The notes beneath the pieces are model-generated. The model was not told the DNA's origin and did no database searches. It saw nothing but the letters and a program-made list of their open reading frames with translations. Shown one piece after another: positions 23,763 through 29,645 of a stretch of DNA of 29,645 bases (within the stretch, counting starts at the first letter, position 1; every line of letters begins with the position of its first letter). The position numbers were made by a program, and so were the translations under genes. This DNA comes from CAZZCN01 sp964652975 (GTDB lineage Bacteria; Bacillota; Clostridia; Saccharofermentanales; UBA5734): NCBI GenBank assembly GCA_964652975.1, contig CAZZCN010000035.1, forward strand, positions 1 through 29,645, read 5' to 3'.

Positions 23763-24605
23763 ATGAAAATCAAAATACTCATATATGCAATTTTCAAGAG
23801 CTTCCGGATTTCTGTCCGTCACTTGCGGTGTTGCTTTCAGCAACCTGCCGCGCCCCCATCTGCCAAACCGGTATGGGAGGGAGTTTACACCAACTTCCGT
23901 GATATACCTGTTATTGGAAAGGGATTTGATGATGATGAATGGCTACGCCAATATAGAGGAACGATCGCTCTCCTTCAACATGAATATTCAAAAGCGGAAG
24001 ATCGTTCTCCCAGCAACTACGGGGAGCATCATCTGCTCTGTTTGCTTGCATCCACGGTAATCCAAAGCCAAGACAAATTAAATATTTTGGACTTTGGCGG
24101 TGGTTTGGCGCCAGGATACATCCACCTGAAAAACACGATTGCCTGTCCGGATAAAATCTCATATTGCGTTGTGGATATACCAAAAATGTGTTTGGTTGGA
24201 GCCGAGATGTTCCGAGGCGACAGTCAGATTAAATTCACTACTAATCTTACTTCCGATTTCAAACAGATAGACATCATTTACATCAACAGCGCGCTTCAAT
24301 ATATCGAAGACTATGACGCCAAGCTGAAACAATTGTGCACGCTGAAACCATTCTATATCCTATTTGTGCGTCTAAATGGCGGTGATATTGAGACATTCGC
24401 AACCGTTCAAACCAACATTCCTGGTTCCCTCCTTGCCTACTGGTTCCTTGACGTTAGACAACTCATCATCCTAATGAACAAAAACGGTTACAAATTGCTT
24501 TGGCGGGGTTTTGCTCAATGGGCAGCAAATATGTCGAATTTTCCTGAATCATGCCGTTTAGACGGAACTGCAAACCTTTTATTTGTCCGACAAGACTCGC
24601 GATGA
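23763..24605 (+). CDS. TIGR04325-family putative methyltransferase
   Basis: The only plus-strand gene, 280 aa. After a basic, partly hydrophobic N terminus (IKILIYAIFKSFRISV) comes PVWEGVYTNFRDIP, the start typical of TIGR04325. Then LNILDFGGGLAPGYIHL is the SAM-binding motif, YCVVDIPKMCLVG the acidic loop, and IYINSALQYIEDY the family 'S.LQY..D' signature. The C terminus LLWRGFAQWAANMSNFP fits too. The family is found in lipopolysaccharide and exopolysaccharide loci and is thought, not shown, to methylate sugars. The ATG at 23763 lacks a Shine-Dalgarno. It converges on the methyltransferase gene to its right with 51 nt between stops and no clear terminator. Confidence 0.85.
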   Translation: MKIKILIYAIFKSFRISVRHLRCCFQQPAAPPSAKPVWEGVYTNFRDIPVIGKGFDDDEWLRQYRGTIALLQHEYSKAEDRSPSNYGEHHLLCLLASTVIQSQDKLNILDFGGGLAPGYIHLKNTIACPDKISYCVVDIPKMCLVGAEMFRGDSQIKFTTNLTSDFKQIDIIYINSALQYIEDYDAKLKQLCTLKPFYILFVRLNGGDIETFATVQTNIPGSLLAYWFLDVRQLIILMNKNGYKLLWRGFAQWAANMSNFPESCRLDGTANLLFVRQDSR

Positions 24606-24656
24606 TAAATTACAATTCAGCTGTATCCTATCCTTGTCTCCCTTGTGGACAAATAT

Positions 24657-25727
24657 CTACTTTGTGCACCTTACAGATACCCTTGTTGTATATCCACAAA
24701 AAGCAATAAGGTATCCAATAAATGAAAACAGCGTTGAACCTGCCATCCATATAATCAAACGGTCTTGAAAGCCATTTTTTCGCCAACTTGCTGATCTGAT
24801 AAAATCAACTGGGGCATTTTGGTAATAAAAATGAATTTCTTTAAAATTGGCTTCCAGCATTTTCATCAAATCACGTCGTTTAAAAAAAATCAAATGCCTG
24901 GGAAAATCGAATCCAGCCCAGTAACTTTTGAAGAATTTATAGTCAATAGAGCCTCTGACTACGGTTGAGAAAAGAAACTCCCCTCCAGGTTTGAGTTTTC
25001 CAGCCATTTTCCGAGTTACCTCAAATGGATTTTCGAGGTGTTCTAAAACCATACTCATGACAACTGTATCTAGAGATGAATCATCCACCTTGTCTATCGC
25101 ATCCTCAATTCTGCCGCTGGTAATTTTAAAACCTTTTTCTCTGGCAATCTCTGCAGCGGACTCTACAAGCTCTATCCCGGAAATATTCTGCCAGCCAAGC
25201 TCGCGAAGCTGTAAAAGCCGGTCTCCTGTGGCGCAACCTATCTCCAGCAACCTTCCGTCTTTGACAAAATGTGGTATAAGGTCGATTCCGGCACTCCAAC
25301 CGCTCAAGAGATAATGAGGGATGGTAAATCTTCCTTTATTCCCAGGATAGCCCAAAACAATTTCAATATATTTTTCCCTGTTGAAAATAATAATCTTCTC
25401 TTTCAAAGACCCTATTCTCCACAATAAAGAATTGATAACTTTTCCGACAAAGCTTTTTCTAGTAACCTTGTTAATTTTGTTCTGAGAAGAGTCTACACCC
25501 ACCGGTTTTGCGTGAGGGGAATATATGCTCGGATAAACACATTTTATAAAGTCAGATTTCGGTTTGGGATTAAGATAATAGAGTTTGCAGGATTCACATT
25601 CAACGGCGCTAAATCTTCCTTCGACACCATAAAGATAATCCCTCCCAATGGCAACAGTTTTATATTTGCAGGATCTACATCTTGGGCACACAGTCTTTTC
25701 AAAACCTTGAAGCAAGTTGTCTTTCAT
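24657..25727 (-). CDS. SAM-dependent methyltransferase with zinc-type N terminus and C-terminal hydrophobic segment
   Basis: Methyltransferase of 356 aa. An N-terminal cysteine knuckle (C14, C17, C20, then C44 and C47 in CESCKLYYLNPKP) precedes a long linker. The class I domain follows: RLLEIGCATGDRLLQL at 159-174, VVMSMVLEHLENPFEVTRKMAGKLKPGG and FDFPRHLIFFKRRDLMKML. The last segment LIIWMAGSTLFSFIGYLIAF is hydrophobic and could anchor it in the membrane, near a lipid-linked glycan. The ATG at 25727 has GAAAG upstream. A 124-nt gap with a coupled 19-codon frame lies between it and the aminotransferase. Substrate unknown. Confidence 0.83.
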   Translation of the reverse strand: MKDNLLQGFEKTVCPRCRSCKYKTVAIGRDYLYGVEGRFSAVECESCKLYYLNPKPKSDFIKCVYPSIYSPHAKPVGVDSSQNKINKVTRKSFVGKVINSLLWRIGSLKEKIIIFNREKYIEIVLGYPGNKGRFTIPHYLLSGWSAGIDLIPHFVKDGRLLEIGCATGDRLLQLRELGWQNISGIELVESAAEIAREKGFKITSGRIEDAIDKVDDSSLDTVVMSMVLEHLENPFEVTRKMAGKLKPGGEFLFSTVVRGSIDYKFFKSYWAGFDFPRHLIFFKRRDLMKMLEANFKEIHFYYQNAPVDFIRSASWRKNGFQDRLIIWMAGSTLFSFIGYLIAFCGYTTRVSVRCTK

Positions 25728-25795
25728 AATATGCTTTCAAAAAAGTTAGAATATATTGCGATTACCCGATATTCGTCTTTAAATCAATTCCTGGG

Positions 25796-25855
25796 CTATA
25801 AAAATACGGCTGTCGGTGTTAATCTTCTTGATACTTTATAAAAAACACCAATCAT
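25796..25855 (-). pseudogene. 19-codon frame coupled to the aminotransferase stop, possible gene stub
   Basis: ATG overlaps the aminotransferase TGA (ATGA) and reads MIGVFYKVSRRLTPTAVFL, then TAG. The same frame continues after two stops with FKDEYRVIAIYSNFFESIL before the next gene. The overlap resembles a normal coupled gene start, and the amphipathic basic helix is plausible as an N terminus (for instance of an acyltransferase), but no family is recognised. A degraded gene is more likely than a functional leader. Chance is possible. Confidence 0.3.
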
Positions 25856-26949
25856 GATACAGCCTCCACGACAAGTAATGCTTCAGTTTCCGTAAGTTCG
25901 GGATAAATAGGAAGCGATAGTATTTCTTTGGCAGCACGTTCAGTTTCTAACATGCTTCCCGAGGCTTTAATCCTACCTGCATAGGCTGGCTGTTGATGAA
26001 CAGGCACCGGATAATGCACCATTGCGACAATCCCCTGTTTCTTCAGCCGTTCCATTAGCGTGTCGCGATTATCGGTTCGAATAACATAAAGGTGAAATGC
26101 GTGAGAGAGTCTGCTTGATTTATCGCGTCTCAACGGACGGACAATACCTGATGGCAAATGTTTGTCGTAATAGTCAGCTATCATGTTGCGCTTGCGATTA
26201 TCGTCATTGAGATATTTCAATTTCACCCTAAGGATAGCCGCTTGGATTTCATCCAGGCGCGAATTGGTTCCAGCAATATCGCTTATGTATCTCTCTTTCC
26301 ATCCGTATTCTCTCAGTATTTTTATGCGTTCTGCCAGATCTTCCCGGTTGGTGACGACCATTCCCCCATCGCCGACAGCTCCAAGGTTCTTTGTGGGATA
26401 GAAGCTGAAACAGGCCATATCTCCCAGCGAACCAACCCTCTGACCCTCCCACATTGCCCCATGAGCCTGGGCGCAATCTTCAATTACAAGGAGATTGTGC
26501 TTTTTTGCCCATGGGAGAATTCGCCCCAAATCGGCGGACTGCCCATAGATATGAACAGGAATCACGGCCCTGGTACGTTTGGTCAAAGCCCCTTCGAGCC
26601 GGTCCGGATCAATACAGAAACAGTTTGGTTCAATATCAACCAGTACGGGAGTGGCTCCCGCCAATTCAATGGCGGCTACGGTAGCGACAGCAGTGTGAGA
26701 TACGGTAATAACCTCGTCTCCCGGTCCGATGCCGCAAGCGCGCAATGCCAGTATGACCGCATCCGTGCCTGAGGCGCACCCGATGCCATGCTTGACACCG
26801 ATCCAGGATGCAAATTCCGATTCAAACGCCTTTACCTCATTGCCGAGTATATAGCGATCTCCGTGCAGTACACGGTGAATCGCCTCATCTATTTCTTTCT
26901 CGTGTGCAAGGTACTGGGCCTTGGGATTTCCGCATAAAATCATGGTCAT
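25852..26949 (-). CDS. DegT/DnrJ/EryC1/StrS-family sugar aminotransferase
   Basis: PLP-dependent NDP-keto-sugar aminotransferase of 365 aa, giving an amino-deoxy sugar. The full family pattern is seen: GDRYILGNEVKAFESEFA at the start, CASGTDAVILALRA (phosphate-binding), EVITVSHTAVATVAAI, VIEDCAQAHGA with the PLP-pyridine Asp near 158, and FSFYPTKNLGAVGDGG with Schiff-base Lys187. HYPVPVHQQPAY and LSLPIYPELTE close the fold. It is fully intact. Two ATG codons (26949, 26943) are possible; the ribosome binding site is weak. A 3-keto or 4-keto sugar substrate would come from one of the SDRs. Confidence 0.93.
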   Translation of the reverse strand: MTMILCGNPKAQYLAHEKEIDEAIHRVLHGDRYILGNEVKAFESEFASWIGVKHGIGCASGTDAVILALRACGIGPGDEVITVSHTAVATVAAIELAGATPVLVDIEPNCFCIDPDRLEGALTKRTRAVIPVHIYGQSADLGRILPWAKKHNLLVIEDCAQAHGAMWEGQRVGSLGDMACFSFYPTKNLGAVGDGGMVVTNREDLAERIKILREYGWKERYISDIAGTNSRLDEIQAAILRVKLKYLNDDNRKRNMIADYYDKHLPSGIVRPLRRDKSSRLSHAFHLYVIRTDNRDTLMERLKKQGIVAMVHYPVPVHQQPAYAGRIKASGSMLETERAAKEILSLPIYPELTETEALLVVEAVS

Positions 26950-26967
26950 ATTCCGAAAATATAAGTT

Positions 26968-28185
26968 TCATAGTATTTCAACATGAGGCACATACACAAT
27001 CCATTTACCCCCGCCCGCCTTGAACTGCTGCTCCTTGACCATTATCTCTTCTCCGTGGTTCCATCCGAAGAGCAGGGCATACTCAGGATAACGGGACTTG
27101 AACTCCCCGTATGGTCGAACCGGAATATGCATTCCCGGGCTGAACTTCCCCTGCTTGATAGGTGTCGTGTCGCTGATGAACTCAACAAGGTCGGGAGTAA
27201 TGCCGCAATAATTTGTCACCGTTGTGCTCTTTGATGTCGCGGCATACCCCACCACCCTCTTCCCGAGGGCTCGAATGTCACGCAAGAGTTTCATCAATTC
27301 ATCGCGGGACTTCTCAACATTCCGCCGGAACTTATTATATGTCTCGGCCCGGGTTAATCCAATGGATTCCTCTTTTCGGAGCTGTGCGGCCACAGAATCG
27401 GAAGGGCGTTTTGCTCCCGCATGGGCGATTGTATATCTCATCGAGCCGCCATGCACATTCTGATGTTGGACATCAACAACTTCCAGACCGTGCCTGCCGA
27501 ATAGATTACTCACGGAATTGACAGAGAAATAAAAGGCGTGCTCGTCATAGATCTGGTCATAAGACGTTTTTTCAATGATGTCACCCAGATAGGGATCCTC
27601 GAAAACAAGCACACCGGAAGGTTTAAGCAGGATTTTGATTCCGGCTGCCACGGAATGCAGATAGGGAATATGGCACATCACATTTGCCCCGATAAAAGCA
27701 TCTGTCTGTCCGTGTTCGGCCACGATTTTCTGTGCCAAGGATTCATCAAAGAATTCACTTACCGTCCGGATCCCCTTGGCGCGTGCCACTTGGGCGACAT
27801 TCGATGATGGTTCAATCCCAAGGTGCCGGATTCCAGCCATTGCAAAATGCTGGAGCATTATACCGTCGTTACTGCCAATCTCAACCACAAACGGATCTTT
27901 AGCATTCAGATGTGTTCCTCTGACAGAACCAGCGAAATCCCTGAAGTGCTCTCCCATTCGCATGGATGTAGACGAAAAGAAAGCGTAGTTTTCATGAAAC
28001 ATCTTTTCCTGGTCGACAATCTCCATGAGATGCACCATACTGCAAGCCTGGCAAAAGCCTACTTCAAGGTTGAAGAAGTATTCTTCACTGAACGCGTCTG
28101 GCGAAAGGAAACCGTTCGCTATCGGCATCCTCCCGAAATCAATAAAGGATTCAATGCTACTTCCGCAGATAAGACAGTTCTTCAT
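26968..28185 (-). CDS. C-methyltransferase-type SAM methyltransferase (TcaB9/NovU-like)
   Basis: Methyltransferase of 405 aa with the sugar C-methyltransferase layout. It has a zinc-type knuckle (C4, C7, C45, C48), motif I VEIGSNDG at 101-108, and IYDEHAFYFS at 212-221, which keeps the Y, E and H of the catalytic 'YHEH' region. HGGSMRYTIAH follows, and a C-terminal domain has VVGYAATSKSTTVTNYCGI. Unlike its counterpart at 2672-3934, it keeps the tyrosine. ATG 28185 has a strong AGAGGTG Shine-Dalgarno, 11 nt after the ABC ATPase stop. With the aminotransferase it could make a C-methylated amino sugar; N- or O-methylation is possible. Confidence 0.85.
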   Translation of the reverse strand: MKNCLICGSSIESFIDFGRMPIANGFLSPDAFSEEYFFNLEVGFCQACSMVHLMEIVDQEKMFHENYAFFSSTSMRMGEHFRDFAGSVRGTHLNAKDPFVVEIGSNDGIMLQHFAMAGIRHLGIEPSSNVAQVARAKGIRTVSEFFDESLAQKIVAEHGQTDAFIGANVMCHIPYLHSVAAGIKILLKPSGVLVFEDPYLGDIIEKTSYDQIYDEHAFYFSVNSVSNLFGRHGLEVVDVQHQNVHGGSMRYTIAHAGAKRPSDSVAAQLRKEESIGLTRAETYNKFRRNVEKSRDELMKLLRDIRALGKRVVGYAATSKSTTVTNYCGITPDLVEFISDTTPIKQGKFSPGMHIPVRPYGEFKSRYPEYALLFGWNHGEEIMVKEQQFKAGGGKWIVYVPHVEIL

Positions 28186-28196
28186 TTATCACCTCT

Positions 28197-29504
28197 TTAA
28201 TCATTTAAATGATCACTAATTATTTCATTACTCCAAGGAATCAATGGTGCCAATTTCCCGGGAGACCGATATCCTGGATAGGCTTGGTTTACCAAGCCAT
28301 CCGCATGAACAGAAACTCTCGCCTGCACAGGTATGGGAATAAGGCTTCTTACACAATTTATGCCTGCTTTAAATCGAATCTGATAGTTTGTTGCATTCAA
28401 ATAATTGCCGGGGATAGTGGCTTTAGAACGATATCTTCCTGGCATGGTCAGTGGAATATGCTCTTCTGCGCCATTATTCAAACTATCAAATATCACGGTT
28501 TCCTCCATGTCAAGCACCTCGAAATACACATGCATGCCATGCAATACCTTACGGATATCATACTCGAACTCCAAATCCACAGGTTTCCCGGCAGATAGGG
28601 AGGTCGTATTAACGCCATTTTGGGAAATCCTAATCGCCCTCAAATGAAAGTCCGGATCAGGCGGCAGAGAGTTAATCTGTTTCGATATGACATTGAAAGC
28701 CTCCGTCTCTGTTACAGCCTGCTGAAGGTAAAAAGAGATAATGTCATTACTGTTCCCCATGTTGGATACACACCCGTCTTTCAAACATAATGCACTGTTA
28801 CACAGTTGTCTGACAGCACCCATATTATGGCTAACAAAAATCACCGTTCTTCCTTCTTTTGCAACATCTTTCATTTTCCCCAGACATTTCTTCTGGAATT
28901 CGGCGTCTCCGACAGCAAGGACTTCATCAACCACTAATATTTCCGGCTCAAGATGGGCTGCAACTGCAAAGGCCAGCCTGACGTACATACCGCTTGAATA
29001 ATGCTTGACCGGCGTGTCAAGAAATTTTTCCACTTCTGCAAACGCCACTATCTCATCAAATTTCCTCTTGATCTCAGCCCGGGTCATTCCCAGAACCGCG
29101 CCATTCAAGTAAATATTCTCACGCCCGCTCAGCTCTGGATGGAAACCTGTCCCAACTTCCAGAAGAGACGCAACACGCCCCTTTATCTGGATTTTCCCGG
29201 TTGTGGGTTCCGTTATGCGGGAGAGGATTTTGAGCAATGTGGATTTGCCCGCACCGTTCCGTCCGATGATGCCTACACGGTCACCTTGGTTTATCTCGAA
29301 ATTAATGTCTTTGAGAGCCCAGAATTCTTCAAGATCGGTGTTTTCGAGGTTCGGTGATAGCGGGTGGCGGAGACGCTGATAAGCGCTGCGCCCCAAGTGC
29401 GTGAGAGAGTCACGGAGGGATTTGTAACGGAACATACCCGTGGCCTGCTTATCGTGGCCGATGATATATCTTTTACTTAAATTCTCAACTTTAATAATAC
29501 TCAT
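28197..29504 (-). CDS. wzt: O-antigen/polysaccharide ABC exporter ATPase, Wzt type
   Basis: ATPase subunit of 435 aa of a polysaccharide ABC exporter. Walker A is GRNGAGKST at 81-89, the Q-loop/insert region LLEVGTGFHPELSGRENIYLNG is the Wzt/TagH-type signature, the ABC signature is YSSGM, Walker B is LVVDEVLAVGD, and FVSHNM is the H-loop. About 150 residues after the ATPase form a beta-rich C-terminal domain (DFHLRAIRISQNG onward) like the Wzt C-terminal carbohydrate-binding module, which in known O8/O9a systems reads the modified chain end. It likely pairs with a Wzm permease, not in the window. The Shine-Dalgarno is weak. Repeat sequences lie just upstream. Confidence 0.92.
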   Translation of the reverse strand: MSIIKVENLSKRYIIGHDKQATGMFRYKSLRDSLTHLGRSAYQRLRHPLSPNLENTDLEEFWALKDINFEINQGDRVGIIGRNGAGKSTLLKILSRITEPTTGKIQIKGRVASLLEVGTGFHPELSGRENIYLNGAVLGMTRAEIKRKFDEIVAFAEVEKFLDTPVKHYSSGMYVRLAFAVAAHLEPEILVVDEVLAVGDAEFQKKCLGKMKDVAKEGRTVIFVSHNMGAVRQLCNSALCLKDGCVSNMGNSNDIISFYLQQAVTETEAFNVISKQINSLPPDPDFHLRAIRISQNGVNTTSLSAGKPVDLEFEYDIRKVLHGMHVYFEVLDMEETVIFDSLNNGAEEHIPLTMPGRYRSKATIPGNYLNATNYQIRFKAGINCVRSLIPIPVQARVSVHADGLVNQAYPGYRSPGKLAPLIPWSNEIISDHLND

Positions 29505-29513
29505 AAGATCTCT

Positions 29514-29645
29514 GTCAACGAATTATGCGAATTAGACGAATTTTAAGACTTCTTAACCACTAACATTACACTAATTTTACACTAACAATAAACATTTGCT
29601 GTGAGTTTTATTTTGAAGCAAAATAAAATTCGCAGCAAGGGGTTA
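29514..29645. repeat. Hybrid repeat arms with palindromic core at the right edge (unit H)
   Basis: gtcaacgaattatgcgaatt (29514 onward) is of the CCACGAATTAC class, followed at 29556-29586 by accactaacattacactaat of the ACCACTAAC class, then a palindromic core at 29596-29638 (TTGCTGTGAGTTTTATTTTG ... AAAATTCGCAGCAA). The core matches that of unit A at 40 of 43 positions. The right arm is beyond the window. It lies 10 nt upstream of the wzt start codon. Confidence 0.85.

Noticed and set aside
24634..24652. Bidirectional terminator between the convergent genes
   Set aside because: The only inverted repeat is a 5-bp stem (ttgtc/gacaa) with a 9-nt loop and no U-run; too weak.
26158..26772. 204-codon plus-strand frame
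   Set aside because: It is wholly antisense to the intact aminotransferase gene and shows no domain of its own.
1..29645. tRNA or rRNA genes
   Set aside because: No cloverleaf with a T-loop GTTCRA signature and no rRNA-like sequence was recognised on either strand by eye.

Overview
The window is most of a surface-glycan (O-antigen or capsule type) biosynthesis locus from a Gram-negative bacterium. All genes but one are read on the minus strand, so gene order runs from high to low coordinates. The first gene in that direction is a Wzt-type ABC exporter ATPase (28197-29504), which implies ABC-dependent export. Its permease partner Wzm is not in the window and would be expected beyond the right edge. 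No Wzx, Wzy, initiating transferase or nucleotide-sugar pyrophosphorylase was seen. The taxon cannot be fixed from sequence alone. The moderate, patchy GC, the dispersed palindromic repeats with ACCACTAAC and CCACGAATTAC arms, and a GxxExxY gene among them recall PVC-group bacteria (Kiritimatiellota, Lentisphaerota) or Omnitrophota, but this is an impression from memory.

Layout. (1) 24.6-29.5 kb: Wzt, a C-methyltransferase, a DegT-type aminotransferase and a second methyltransferase with a zinc-type N terminus. (2) 23.1-24.6 kb: a 645-bp non-coding, apparently degraded stretch and the only plus-strand gene, a TIGR04325-type methyltransferase. (3) 6.3-23.1 kb: a dense minus-strand run with many 4-nt ATGA or longer overlaps. 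It holds four SDR-type nucleotide-sugar enzymes, glycosyltransferases of GT2, GT4 and GT-C type, three SAM methyltransferases and two B12-binding-type radical SAM proteins. Its 12.3-16.1 kb part is visibly more AT-rich than its surroundings. (4) 0-6.1 kb: the distal part, where each gene (a DUF4254/DUF6165-like protein, the GxxExxY protein, a C-methyltransferase, a GMD-like SDR and a GT9-like transferase) is separated from the next by members of a palindromic repeat family. A related repeat also lies upstream of wzt at the right edge.

How the genes could work together (inference): SDRs and the aminotransferase make deoxy-, amino- or epimerised sugars. Seven SAM methyltransferases, and perhaps the radical SAM enzymes, decorate them or cap the chain. 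The glycosyltransferases assemble the polymer, and Wzt, through its C-terminal domain, couples the finished (possibly methyl-capped) chain to export.

Most notable: a modular repeat family with about 34-bp inverted arms, each holding three ACTAAC boxes, and exchangeable palindromic cores. The units cluster on both sides of a small GxxExxY gene. Also seen are three gene stubs (a GT2 start, an IS1595 transposase start, and a 19-codon coupled ORF), an in-frame 48-bp tandem duplication with only synonymous differences, and a GMD-like enzyme with Arg in place of the catalytic Lys.
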